DNA of 64,000 nt from Poa pratensis (lineage: Eukaryota; Streptophyta; Magnoliopsida; Poales; Poaceae). Both the position numbers and the translations under genes were made by a program. The notes beneath the pieces are model-generated. The model was given only the letters and a program-made list of their open reading frames with translations, did no database searches and was not told where the DNA came from. The stretch spans positions 122,247,964 to 122,311,963 of the forward strand of contig CAMZMU010000063.1 of the NCBI GenBank assembly GCA_947311845.1, read 5' to 3'. Position 1 is the first letter of the stretch. Each line of letters starts with the position of its first letter. This document shows positions 53,132 through 64,000 of the stretch, in pieces.

Positions 53132-53491
53132 CGATACAACAAAGACATGTTTATGGCGGTACGTTGATTATCTCCCAGCTATGGAAATGTTGATCAGCTC
53201 GTAACAAAACGAATGTTGTTGATGGAGAGAGGATTGTGAATGATGTTGTGTGCCACACTCATAGATTGGCAATTGAATTTGGCATTTCATACGAAAAACA
53301 AAATTTTGGGAGAGAAGTCAATAAGATCTTGAATGGGTACCACCTAGAGGTATGCTCTCAAACAGGGTGTTTAGCAAAACCCCTCGGACAAGAAGGATAG
53401 AGTTTACATACAGCTGTAGAGATGTGACTAGCTCGGGAGAGCGATGTTGCACTAGTTATTACAATTTTTCTTGACTTGTTAGAAACGCTCA
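53132..53491. other. Intergenic, no gene seen
   Basis: No recognisable coding sequence or element; it ends at the hAT target duplication. Confidence 0.35.
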
Positions 53492-53499
53492 CTTATTTA

Positions 53500-56055
53500 C
53501 AAGGTTTCAAAAAGCGCTAGGCGGTAGGCGGGCTGTGACTCTCCGCCTAGCGCCTAGTCTGCTTAGGCGTAGCCTAGACGCGCCTAGGCGTTTTGTTCCA
53601 TGGCTGGTCTGGAGGACAACTTCATGATTTTATAATGAAGATGTTATGTCATTTTATAATGGAGATATATAATATTCAAGGAGATATGATATTTAGATAC
53701 CTCATGTGGCATCAAATTAGGATATTTAGCAATATAATTTTTTAAACTAATACAATAATAGTTGATGGCATAACTATTAAGTATTAACACACATCCCAAG
53801 CGTCAAATCATTTTGGGTAGTTGACGGAACGGCGCCTTTAAACTTCAGCTGCATCTTCCTCGTCTATCTCTCAGCTCTATGACTTTGACTGATATATAGG
53901 CTTAACCACTTAAGTACGATTCTTCTAGCAGATGAATATAATATATGCAGCTAGGTGCAGCCTGCAGAGCACACTACATATCGAGAGATGTATCCTCATC
54001 CAAGTAGCAATCCAGAACAGTAGCAGTTCACACTTATGCAGTTGTGCTTGATCACTGCTTGTCTAGTTAATTCACACTGCTATGAGTGAACATGACACTA
54101 ATAAGTCTACAGTCTGGTAAAATAAATAAGCATGCATTGTTTTAGAATTACCAAGAAACAATTGTGTCTCATGCGATTCAAATGATCTACATGCCATGTC
54201 AGAAGATTCGGCTAAGCAATTGTTAGAACAGGTTCCTTTCTTGTACTCTATTGTAGCAAAATACTTGATTAAGACTAGCGCTGTTCTGGTCATTGAAATT
54301 TTGAAAACATGTGACCGGTTGGGCACTAAAAACTGAAGGTGGCATTCTGAAATTACATAGAGCATGGAATTTTGTAAATAAAACCGGGCTTGATATTTAT
54401 CAAATGATTACCGGCAAAACTGGGCATGGAGTTTGAGGTGTGTGTGTACTTGTCTGATGTCTTGTCTTCGTTAATGACAAGAATACCTTAAACACTAGGT
54501 TTTGGAGCAATCTGCGCATGCTAGCTTAATGTCCAAAACAGCCTATCAAGACAAATACATGATTATTCTTAACTAATCCATTTCGTTCTTCAAGCTCAAT
54601 CAATTTTCGATTTCTACAAGTGAACTGTTTATAGCAGAACCAGAGCAATGTCTGCTATGGTAGTCAGCAAACTGGATCGGAGTACTACTAGCTATAAATA
54701 ACATTCAGATCAACAAGAGAACAGACGAAACCTTGGTCGTCTCCCTCCCCCCGCTACAGTAGGGTAGGGCGATTTCTGAAACCTCTCGTTCGCTCCAGCT
54801 CGCCGGCGCCGATTCGTTGGTTCCCCCTCTCTCCGCCGGCCGCTCCGGCGACGGGAGGGTGGGGGAACACCGGATCTCGCCTGTACATAGCTAGGTGTGA
54901 GTGGGTTCCTCGCCGGCGACGCGTGGGAGGAGAAGGTGTTGCGGGCGTGGTGGTTTGCGGCGGCGGAGCTCTCCTCTGGTGGTTGGTCTCGGTGGAGGCC
55001 GGCTGCTTCTCTGCTTCCAGTCCGGTGCTCGCAGCTCGGTGGAGCTGCCGTGCGCCGTCTTCCCGGGCCGGAGTCCGTGTGCGGCGGATCCGGCGGATGA
55101 GCTTCAAGAAGACGCAGGTGGTCAGATCCAGTCGGAAGGCGACGAAGACGACGCAAGATGGAGGTCCTTCGTGGGATTCGAGGTTCGTTGACTTCCCGCC
55201 AGCCATGGGACTCCAGCCGATCCAAGGTTGCAAGGGCGGAGCGGCGGCGGCGCGCCAGCGGCATGTCTTCCTCGGCGACGTCGACTTCGTTATCCATAGG
55301 GACTTGTTTGTAATTTTCGTTTTTTCTGAGGACTGTCCTGTAAGGATACTGGATTAATACTACTTCGTCTTTCCCGCAAAAAAAAAATAATAATAATAAC
55401 ATTCAGATCTGTACAGTACTACAGTACACGCAGTAGGCAGCAACACACTTTAGATTGAGGGATGGTGCGCATCGAACTAGTAATCCAAATCAAAACCAAT
55501 ATTGCTGCAGTTAACGAATCAATATGCAATTCATATTCTAGAGGGAGCACACAGCGAAGATAAGAACAGGCGGAACAGAGGTCAACTCGCCTCAAACGGA
55601 GGGGCTCTGGATGGTGACGAAGACGTGAAGGGGAACCTCAGGTCGTGCTCGCGCAGAGAGATGCCGAAGAGGAAGAAGTCTCTTCGTTCTGGCGGCCGGA
55701 GGAGGAAACGACGGCGGTAGAGATCGTGCCGCCAACCCTGCTATGCCTGGCTACAAAATCTAGCCTAGTCCTCCTATATATTGCAACGCAATCCCGCAAT
55801 CTTCTCGCCATATTGCCGATCTTCTCGCTACTTTCCCGTCCGCGATTTCATCTTCCACAACCAGACCGCCAAGCTCCGCGTTACGCCGCCTCCTCGTCGC
55901 CTTTCCCCGCTTCCTCGCGCCTGAGCGCACGTTTTTCTCCGCCTAAGCGATGTGCTCACCTAGAGTAACGATTGGGCCCAAGGCTAGGCGATGGGCCGTC
56001 GCCGAGCACTTCAGCGCGACTAGGCGTACACCTAATTACGCTTTTTCCAACCTTG
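53500..56055. mobile_element. Non-autonomous hAT element with nested retroposon
   Basis: Terminal inverted repeats CAAGGTTTCAAAAAGCG (left) and, inverted, CAAGGTTGGAAAAAGCG (right). Both are rich in CGCCTAGGCG-like motifs. A perfect 8-bp target duplication CTTATTTA lies at 53492-53499 and 56056-56063. The total is 2,556 bp, of which about 0.7 kb is the nested R2 retroposon. No transposase is encoded. Confidence 0.85.
54712..55394 (+). mobile_element. GC-rich poly(A) retroposon, copy R2
   Basis: A 683-bp insertion ending in an A-rich tail with TAA repeats. The target duplication is AATAACATTCAGATC (54697-54711 and 55395-55409). It shares CTACAGTAG, CGGCGGCGGAGCTC and GGCGGATC-type blocks with the other copies and is closest to R3. 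It lies inside the hAT element. Confidence 0.82.
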
Positions 56056-56063
56056 CTTATTTA

Positions 56064-56830
56064 TATTAAGCTTTTTTATTTTTGTATGCCTTGTTTTATC
56101 AACAAAGTATCTTAAAGAAATGTATATATTCTATCATAGTAAACAAATTTACGCTAAATGTTAAGAGTTATGATTTTGTTAGGATATGTGGTCATATTTG
56201 TTTTTTAATAATTTTTAGAACTTAAAAACATATTAACTTTAGTTGAATCCATTTAAATGTACAATATAAATAAAATGCAATATCTAGCCAGAACAATGTG
56301 TTCTTTTCTTACCCGGATTCAAAGACTATGGATTAATTTCATATGTACTATATGATATTTACATGTGCTTGCAACCATTTTAGTATCTAGAAATATCTTG
56401 GTAGAGAGATCTTATGTGACTTTCCAAAAAACTTTGTTTTTACGATTCTTTCCATCAAGTATCTTGAAAAAGGTTTCTAGAGCGTAGAATTAGCGGTCTA
56501 TTTGTGTGAGGTTCTTTTGAAACGTTCCAAACATATCTACTTTTGTGATCACATCCGAAACATACCTTACTCGTTATTTTCGCACTGATTTCTCGCTCTA
56601 CTGAATAATGATTGTATTAGTAAGACATTTGTTTTAGCTAAAAGAGAAGTTGGAGCCAAAAAAAATAGTCGGTATATAAATCAATTAGACAATAGCTCAG
56701 CAGAAGGTGGATACTCACCAAAGTATTTTATGTGGAGGTGAGAGGAGGTTGGTTGTCGAGTTGTTCCTCACCTATCGGTAATTTGGGTCGCGTTACTAAT
56801 TTAAATATTAGTGGTTATCTCCAAAGTGTT
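56064..56830 (+). repeat. Backbone unit, copy C, AT-rich 5' part
   Basis: It aligns with 5160-5900 and 22200-22900 at lower identity. Anchors are TTTATATTAAG, GCTAAATGTT, AGTTGAATC, GTATCTAGAAATAT, GGTGGATACTC and TAATTTGGGTCGC. No gene. Confidence 0.5.
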
Positions 56831-56960
56831 GGTCTACGCTAAACACTAAACACTTGAGTATTCACTTGAGTTCACAAAATTTTGATTTATTTTGTTACAA
56901 CATGACCTTGATGAGTTCAATGTATATAGAAGTAAATTAATCGAATCTTGGTTCTCCTTA

Positions 56961-57320
56961 TTTTTTTTGTAAAGGGAATATATTAATAAAAAGTTGATAC
57001 CAAATACACCAAGGCTCTGCAACATAATGTCCAAAACTAGTCCAGACATTAAGGTTGCACACAGCTAAAAAGAAAGACCCCACCGAAGCAAGTCTCGCAG
57101 CAGCATGAACAAACCACCACCATTGACGACCCCTAGACTCCTAGAAAGGTTCTCCAAAGTGACGCGTCAAGAAAGGTAACAGTGCGTAAGTGTTTCCGTC
57201 CCCCTGTCTGACCACTATAGTCAGATCATGAGTTTTCACCCGAAAAGGTCTAATCTCCAAACAATGCCTTCATGAAGGAAACAACAAGAGAGCCGCCGTC
57301 ACTGCCAGGTACAATCTCTA
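56961..57320 (-). mobile_element. Short 5'-truncated LINE fragment
   Basis: A 360-bp insertion on the minus strand with its tail as a T run next to TGTAAAGGGAATATATTAAT, a typical plant LINE 3' end. The 10-bp target duplication is GTTCTCCTTA (56951-56960 and 57321-57330). Confidence 0.75.
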
Positions 57321-57330
57321 GTTCTCCTTA

Positions 57331-58078
57331 ATGTTGGCCAAGATGTGTGTAAAACAATTTCAAGACTTTGCAATCAATGACCACACTACCTTACATGTAT
57401 TATGGATGTAAAAAAATACCCTTTCATCTCGTGGCATTGCACGTCACCTGACGGTGCTCTTCAGGAGGTGTTGTATAATTAACCAAGCAACAAAATATCA
57501 TATGCACCCGGATTTGAAATCTGAATACTTGATAGTGGAGTCTCCTAGTAATATGTGAGAAATACTTAAAAGTCTTAAAAGTAAATATGAACAACATAAT
57601 TTAATTATATATCTTGAAGAATGGACTCACCTACGACTCCAGGTTTCTAATCCATCGAGTGCATTATCATCAAGAAGTTCGTAAATTTGTTCAAAGTTGC
57701 GATTTTGCGAGAATGAACCATTAGAAGTGGGGAACATAGAAAAAGATCTCTCCACCATGCTCCAGGCTTATAGGTCCTTAAAAAAATACCGCTTCCGAAA
57801 TTGCAACTTACTAATTTCACATTGCTGTTATGAAATCTTACATGTTGTTACTCAGGATTCCTCATATCTTGGTCGAAAAGCGTTTTTGAACCTAAGATCG
57901 ATTGTGGATGTCTTTTAATATAAACTAAACTAAGAAATCATAATTTGATTTATTTAATATCCCTATAATAGGAAATGGAAGAAAAGGGCGAGCTTAAGCT
58001 GATTCATTTGTGGAAAGAATGAGTCTCCTATTTCTACCTGATACGATCAAAAACAATTGAGGTGAATCCTGAATTTGA
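57331..58078. other. Intergenic, no gene seen
   Basis: AT-rich. The 73-codon open frame at 57697-57918 has no recognisable domain. Confidence 0.3.
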
Positions 58079-58453
58079 CACTAGTAGGAATATGCCTATA
58101 CCCACCACGCTACCGCTGGCGGACGGCCATGGGCGTCTGCCAGCGCTATTACCGTTGGCGGACGGATTACTGTGTCCCCCACTGGTACATGGTCTACTGC
58201 TAGCGGGTGGAAAATAGTGTAAGCCAGCGGTAGTGTCACGCAGGCGCCAGCAGGCAAGGCTAACTAGCGCTGGCGGACGGCTGCAGTGTTCGCCAGCGGT
58301 ACTTAACTTTCCGCTGGCGGACGGTGTGGCGTGCCCGCCAGCGGTAGTTGGCTAACTACCGCTGGCGGGCACGCCACACCGTCCGCTGGCGGAAAGGTAA
58401 GTACCGCTGGCGGGCAAGGAATTCCGTCCGCCAGCGATAACCTAGGAATATGC
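58079..58453. mobile_element. Foldback or CACTA-terminus element with ACCGCTGGCGG repeats
   Basis: It begins CACTAGTAGGAATATGC. About ten copies of ACCGCTGGCGG or its reverse complement follow in both orientations. It can be read as a CACTA subterminal region, or as a foldback element flanked by the direct repeat TAGGAATATGC (58085-58095 and 58443-58453). The innermost part is a long hairpin listed separately. Confidence 0.6.
58291..58412. repeat. Near-perfect 59-bp inverted repeat (hairpin)
   Basis: Positions 58291-58349 pair with 58354-58412 around a 4-base loop, with three mismatches, two of which are G-T. Checked base by base. A transcript would form a long double-stranded RNA stem. Confidence 0.92.
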
Positions 58454-59214
58454 ATATGTTCGCCCACCTACCACCACTCACCATTATTGTCACCTCACAC
58501 TTGCTTCTCTCACTAGTTCGAGTTTTGCTCATTTTTGACTCATTTCCCCCTTCTAATGCACCACTTTTAGCCAACAAAAACTTATTTAGTTGATAGACCC
58601 ACTAAATCTCTCTCCCACATCCAACTTTGACCCCAAAAAATCCACTCAAACCACTCCTATTTCAAGATACAAGATATCCATCTCCGGTCGACTCCCGCGG
58701 TTATTTTGACGTGTGTTTAACTTATTAAGGTGAAATTTTATCGATATAAATGCATATTTGTAAAGTTTGGTCGGATAATGCGCTCGTATCCATGCGAAAT
58801 GATGAAATGGCTTGGAATGTGTGAAATTTTGTTGTGATGGATGAATTTGTGTTGTGATGTGTGAAATTAACAATGAGGTGCCATATCCTGCCGGAATGTT
58901 GATTCATTTCCGTTTCGGCAACTTTTGACACTCTGCTTAGGTCCTATTCGTAGGAAGGTCATGGCGAAATTTTTCATGAAACCCGATAAAATATAAAATG
59001 GTGCTTAATCATTGTCTTGATTCTACAACGTGCAGGTGATAATGGTTATTATGAGTGAACGTGTCGTGAATAAATACTTGAGACACGCAACGAAAGACAT
59101 GTTGCGAAATAAACGCAAAGACATACAATGTCTGTGTCGAAAATGTAAATCCTTGTAGCATAACGGCCCAACCATAGGGCGCAAAGACATGATTGATTAT
59201 GTCACTCCGCATTA
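58454..59214. other. Intergenic, possibly internal CACTA sequence
   Basis: No gene seen. If 58079 is a CACTA terminus this stretch could be its interior, but no coding region supports this. Confidence 0.3.
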
Positions 59215-59390
59215 CTATTTAAAACAAGGGCCGTTTGCTCGTGTTATCGTGACTTGGCAGGTTGCTATGTGCTCCCAAATCCTTGTAGCATAACGGCACA
59301 ACCATACAGATGAAGAAACGTTTGAAACATATCGAGTGGATTGATAAAAGATAAAAGTAAAACTAACAAAAATCGTTTCAAATATAAAGA
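59215..59390 (+). repeat. Backbone unit, copy C, short middle part
   Basis: It resembles 49890-50060 and 7250-7380 (CGTGTTATCGTGACTTGG, CCAAATCCTTGTAGCATAAC, GAGTGGATTGATAA). Confidence 0.4.
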
Positions 59391-59405
59391 GAAACGGCAA
59401 ATTCA

Positions 59406-60138
59406 AGGCAGACTATTGTCGACCTTATCCTCTCCTCTCCCGCCACTGTAGCAGAGAGGCGACCGGCGATTTTTGGGTGATCTCGGCCGATCCACCGCGT
59501 GCTCGCCGCTGAGCCGCGGGATTCCTCTCCTCCGTCGGCCGCCTCGGCGGCGGGAGGGTGGGGGATCCCCGGCTCCGGCTTGTATATATGGTAGGATAGG
59601 GTGGAGACCCCGCCGGCGTTGCTTTGGAGGAGGTGCTGCTGGCGGCGGGTGTTTTGGTATCGGGGCGATCTTCTCCGGCGGAGGGGCTCCTGGGAGCTCG
59701 TCGTCATCGCGCTCGACTTGCGGAGGCTCGAGGCCCGGCGTGGTGCTCGAGTCTGTCGGCCTTCCGTCAGATCCGTGCTGGCGGCGGATCTGGCGGCTGG
59801 AACTCAGGGCCGGGCTTGCCCGGCGGATCCTGTCGGCTTCGGCGTCGAAGACGGCTGCGGCAAGGTGGAGAAGATGGAGCGAGAGGGCACTCGCCGTGCT
59901 CGTTCATCGGCACAAGCTCCGCCGCTGCGCGGCGGACGGGCTTTGCGGCGGTCTTCAACAAGAAAGGTGCTCTCGGGGCGTGGTGAGAAGGAGGACGGCG
60001 TCCTTCGTCGTCGACGCCGGAGGTGATGCTGTGGCTTGCTTGAGCTCTGAATCCCCTGCGTATGTACTGCTGTTGTTTTCTGTACTATGTACTTTGTACG
60101 TGGTATTATGTTGAATATATGTGGGCTTTCAAAAAAAA
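59406..60138 (+). mobile_element. GC-rich poly(A) retroposon, copy R3
   Basis: A 733-bp insertion ending CAAAAAAAA, with a perfect 15-bp target duplication GAAACGGCAAATTCA (59391-59405 and 60139-60153). It has a GC-rich body, a T-rich end (GTACTATGTACTTTGTACG) and no reverse transcriptase. Confidence 0.88.
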
Positions 60139-60519
60139 GAAACGGCAAATTCAGCGCCGAATAGTAGCAAGAAACCAGTATCCGCGTACAAGGGTGCCAC
60201 ATTTAAACAAATATATGTGTGTCATGTTGCTCAAGGGAAAGTGGAGGAGTATTCTGAAACTGGAGTGCATAGGATAGGTAGAGGAAGAGAGAGAAACATG
60301 ATTGTTTTCTGTTTGGGTTCTTGAGGAGACGCTACGCTGCAGAATTTTTCGTCTCCCTTGTGTCAGACTAGCCACGCCAAGAAAAACTAAACGGTGTGCA
60401 TGCTCTAAACCATCTGCCATGTAGGATGGAGCCTAGGCAGGCGGGCAGAAAATGATCAAATTTGCAGGGCAAGATCCGTACGTGTACACATACTATACGG
60501 ACCAGCAATTTCCAACGGC

Positions 60520-61380
60520 CGCTTCCCATCGAGTATGCGGCCGCTTCCCATAACCCCCGCGTGTCCCGTGCTACAGTAGAGACAGGCGACTCGAGGCGAC
60601 TCGAAGGTTCTCCCTCTCGCCGGCGATTCCGCCGCTCCCCTCTGCCTCCGGTCGCCGTTCTGGCACCGTGAGGTGGGGGAGCTCCGGCATCCGTCCGTGC
60701 GTGTAGATAGGTTCCTTAGCTAGGTGTGCGTGCCTCCTGGCGTCGTCGAAGACGGCGGCAATGGCGTCGGAGCTGGGTGTGTGGTCCTTCCCCTCCTGTC
60801 CCTGTTCCGGCGTCATCTTCGATGCCGGGGAGGTCGTGAAGGTGTTCCGTCGGGTGCGCCTCTTCGCCTGTGCTTCTCTGGCCGGCCGTGGCGGCGAGGG
60901 GAGGAGCTGGGGGAGTTCGGCGACCTGTTTTTGTGGTTGGTGGTTCTGGTGCTTTCCTCTGCTGCTCCTGCTCCGGCCGGCCGTGGTGGCGTGGGGGGCG
61001 GCTGTTGGAGGTGGTTGGGTGTTGGTGGTGGTGGACCTGGGTGTCGGCGGGGCGGCTGGAAGATGGGTGGTGGCTGGGAGCGGGCGCTGTGGCCGTGGTC
61101 GTTCAGCGTTCTTCAGTTCCGTCGCGCGGCGGCGGACGGCTCCTGCGGCTATCTACAAGGTGTGGTGGTGCTCTGCTTCCGACGGCGTGCGGTACGGCGT
61201 ATCCGACGAGACCTAGGCTCTTGGGGATCGACGCGGATCCGATTGTGATCTTCCCAGGCGACTCAGGGTGCTCCGTGCAAATTTCTGGGTTCCTTTGTAA
61301 TTTCTTTGTTACTTTGGACCTAGCTGTAATTTGTACTGAGTTTCTGTTTTATAAATTGGATCCTTCCTCAAAAAAAAAAA
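60520..61380 (+). mobile_element. GC-rich poly(A) retroposon, copy R4
   Basis: An 861-bp insertion ending TCCTTCCTCA11, with a perfect 15-bp target duplication GCAATTTCCAACGGC (60505-60519 and 61381-61395). It is closely related to R1 through most of its length. The open frame of up to 212 residues across it is GC-driven and not shared in frame with R1. Confidence 0.88.
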
Positions 61381-61395
61381 GCAATTTCCAACGGC

Positions 61396-62320
61396 ACCTT
61401 CCGGAGGCAATGAAGGCGATCGCCATTACGACGTCTCCGATTGATTGGCTCCAGGATGTCGCTCCAAGTGATCACGCACAGGAGTCATGTGATCATCATC
61501 ATCAATGATCAATTCATCATCAATGGAGTATTAGGCCATGTACAATGTAAGGTGTTTAGATAGGTGTTTAATAAAATAAACCAAGCTTTTTCATAAGCAC
61601 CGGTACCTGTTCCTATAGGAGGGGTGACTAGTTAAGCATTTGCCTAGTACAAATAAGCACCGGTGTTTAGTTAAAAATCGGTTTATTTTTCTAAGCATCT
61701 CCATAAGCACCTTGCATTGTACATGCCCTTACAGTACAGTACAGGCACCTCCAGCAGCTAGCTGCTACCATGTGGCCGGCTTAACTCCAGAGCCGTTACT
61801 CTCATAATTCATCGTATCAGCCAGCGAGGTTTGCCCCTACCTCTCTCGTCATTTGTGAGTGAAGTGGTGCCTGCTTTGCCGGAGAGGTGCACTTTGTTTG
61901 TGCAGTACGTACGTTGGATTGGGGTAGCTTGTGTGTCGCTTTCAGATTTGGGCGAATGATGGTGCCGACCGGTCGGCCGGCCAGGCTATGATTGATTTGT
62001 GAAGGTGACGGCAGGTACAGATAGGTATAGTAGCACGTCAACTAATCAATCTACCACTTCAGAATAAATCACACAGTCTACATTCCTGGCACCGGACGGG
62101 GGTGGTTGATTGGCGACACAGAAGGGCAACTCTAGTTTCTCGACAAAGCTGGAACTCAGAATGTGACACCCAGCGTTCCCAAAACAACTTAGCTGAGGTG
62201 GAGCACTAGAGGAAGGTACTGAAACTGATATAACAATTAAACATCTCATCCTCCCTAAACCAGTATAGAACTGCAAGTACCATAACAGCATTCTACCCAT
62301 CTGAACCTTGACAGTTACAC
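61396..62320 (+). repeat. Backbone unit, copy C, 3' part
   Basis: It aligns with 7600-8000 and 8702-8900, and with 50150-51040. Anchors are GATTGATTGGCTCC, GTGATCACGCACAGGAGTCA, TCATAATTCATCGT, GGCCGGCCAGGCTATGATTG and ACCCAGCGTTCC. A Tourist MITE interrupts it. Confidence 0.55.
61534..61728. mobile_element. Tourist (PIF/Harbinger) MITE
   Basis: A 195-bp element with inverted ends GGCCATGTACAATGTAAGGT / ACCTTGCATTGTACATGCCC. It is flanked by the 3-bp duplication TTA (61531-61533 and 61729-61731). Confidence 0.93.
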
Positions 62321-62808
62321 TGTAGCATGAGCCTTTTCTCCCTATAACCGGCCTGAAGACTAATGGAACCCTATACAGAATAAGATCAACATAGCTGACT
62401 GTTAGAAGCACTCAGGAAAGGAAACAAACGAATTGTCAGGACGCCTAGTCAATCTCGTACGATATCTAAGAGTGCACAAGGGTAATCTGGAGAACGGGAA
62501 CACTAAATGCTGAACACCAGAGGAGAAGGCGCTTCATCCCTACCTCCGCCCTGTTTAGAAGGAGGATAAACATGATCAGATACATACCTGAGTGCCAGCT
62601 AGACAAGAAAGATATTACAGGGAGGACAATCAGTATTTTGCCAACTTGATGATTTCATATGATATGAAGTAAATGTTAACACGAAAGGATAACCTATATG
62701 GCATGGAATCCGACAGAGGAACACCAAAATACCGAATGTTCCCAATAGCAGACCTTAATAATCCCCTAGTTGTAATATAAATCATTTTTAGTATAAAATT
62801 TAATGAGA
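62321..62808. other. Intergenic, no gene seen
   Basis: No recognisable coding sequence or element. Confidence 0.3.
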
Positions 62809-63212
62809 ACCGAGCAGTGCTCGGTTGGCCAGAGAGCACGCCTGTGAGCTCCCCAACCCGCGTTCGAGGCGCAGACTCCGCAGGTGCATCACTTCCCCCT
62901 TTTACCACGTTTTATAGTATAAAATTAACACTATGTTATTCCTATAGCAGTATCCCCATCACTTTTTGCCTATTACTCAGAACATTGTAAATGAACACCG
63001 AATGTTCCCAATGCTTCCACATGATATAACCCACTTATAGCAACTTCATATTACATTCGAATAGAAGCCCTTAATGAAACCAGAATGGTAACATAAATCA
63101 TTTATGGTATAAAAATTAAAAAGAACCGAGCAGTGCTCGGTTGGCTACAGGACACGCCTGTGATCTTGCCCACCCAAGTTCGAGGCACAGCCTCCGCAGG
63201 TGCCTCACTTCT
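62809..63212 (+). repeat. Duplicated unit with SINE-like (pol III B-box) sequence
   Basis: ACCGAGCAGTGCTCGGTTGG occurs at 62809 and again at 63125. Each copy is followed by ACGCCTGTGA, GTTCGAGGC (like the tRNA B box) and CTCCGCAGGTGC. Flanks such as ACATAAATCATTT and ATCACTTTTTGCC are also duplicated, so it is a diverged tandem duplication of about 316 bp. It may be a tRNA-derived SINE head; it does not fold as a tRNA. Confidence 0.5.
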
Positions 63213-64000
63213 ATCTAACAACGTACAGTTAAGGGGAGGAACTTTCCACTTTAACCACGTTTATAGTATAAAAATATAAAATAAACACCATGCTATTCCT
63301 ATAGAAGTAATCCCATCACTTTTTGCCAACATGGTAAACCCAGTAGAGGGAACTTAAGCATGAATCTTAGCTAGACTCCATACGGCAGTATTTTCATCAA
63401 TTTTAGCCAAATACTGCGAAGAAGGTAAACCCAGTAGAGAGCCTAGTGTGAAACTTAGCTAGACAACAAGGGCACACGATGTATAATAATATATCATCAC
63501 AGTAGAGAAGGAACATGTTCAACATTCTTACCTACTATTCTGGAAGAAACATGTTTAATATTCAACAACAAAAAATAGGGTTTAAACAAAATAGAGGCTC
63601 ACCTTTGTGCACCATAAGTGCAGCGGCAACCAAAAACCAGCCCGCTTGTACTCGACGAAATCCCAATCAGCTAATAGTGCAAAATGAATCACAAGTTCTG
63701 ACAAGAAAGCATGGGAAGGAAATGGCGCCCAGATATTCCCTTCCCTATGTCAGACGTACCAACAGTATTAACCATAATAAAAGTTGTAATGTCATAGTCA
63801 GCTTCATGCGCTTGTCAGGTCAGCATATTTCCCTAAGGAAACGACCAAAATATGACGAGTCAACAAACATATATCATCCTTTTTGCAGATTCTTATTACC
63901 GGGTTGCATCACCAATGTAATTATGCAACATCCTATAACACAAAACTAGCTGTCAGGTAGCTCAGCAACCCAAACTAATCAGAAGAACTCTACCAAAGCA
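63213..64000. other. Right edge, no gene assigned
   Basis: It contains a ~100-bp diverged direct repeat (GGTAAACCCAGTAGAG at 63333 and 63431). A possible minus-strand exon at about 63670-63601 reads DWDFVEYKRAGFWLPL, with an AG acceptor region and a GTGAGC donor. I cannot assign it to a family, and it may be chance. Confidence 0.3.

Noticed and set aside
54710..55402. A 230-residue minus-strand open frame rich in R and P
   Set aside because: It covers retroposon R2 antisense, including its T-rich poly(A) complement, and has no family match.
62809..62900. A tRNA gene
   Set aside because: A B-box-like sequence is present, but no cloverleaf with matching acceptor and anticodon stems can be formed.

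Overview
The window is nuclear DNA from a plant, almost certainly a Pooideae grass and probably a Triticeae member (wheat, barley, rye or Aegilops group). The reasons are plant gene families with grass-type introns, a long terminal repeat beginning TGATACATCTC that resembles LTRs I know from Triticeae, Stowaway and Tourist MITEs, Helitrons, and dense nesting of one transposon inside another. No rRNA or tRNA gene, CRISPR array or bacterial-type operon is present.

Only the first 3 kb looks like ordinary gene space. The last exon of a ubiquitin-specific protease (+ strand, 1-209, with a one-base frameshift) converges on a complete two-exon ERD15-like gene (- strand, 2573-2002) that carries the poly(A)-binding-protein-interacting PAM2 motif. 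From about 4.8 kb to 62.3 kb the backbone appears to be three diverged same-orientation copies of one non-coding unit, pulled apart by insertions. These insertions include a 5'-truncated LINE (8008-8691); a 9.6-kb non-autonomous LTR retrotransposon (10555-20139) with a Helitron carrying a captured CBP20 gene fragment inside its 3' LTR; a second Helitron (20204-21816); a 2,074-bp tandem duplication that is nearly identical between copies (22807-26954); and a small Mutator-like element (26281-27311).

The centrepiece is a 15,965-bp Mutator-like element (29931-45895) inserted into an F-box/DUF295 gene. The 8-bp target duplication is perfect and the two gene halves rejoin in frame. The element carries three genes. 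One is a 19-exon ULP1/C48 cysteine protease gene with all four catalytic residues, split by a later LINE insertion. The second is a FAR1/mudrA-type transposase on the other strand with several one-base deletions. The third is a gene built of B3-like DNA-binding modules. Between the divergently transcribed transposase and B3-like genes lies a strand-biased array of about forty TCAGT motifs. An intron of the B3-like gene contains a sequence that fits the twister self-cleaving ribozyme fold.

The right part (46-64 kb) holds a decayed PIF/Harbinger element, a 2.56-kb hAT element, MITEs, a foldback/CACTA-type hairpin, and four target-site-flanked copies of one GC-rich poly(A) retroposon family within 10.3 kb. 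I see no intact host gene right of ERD15; the only other host gene is the disrupted F-box gene.
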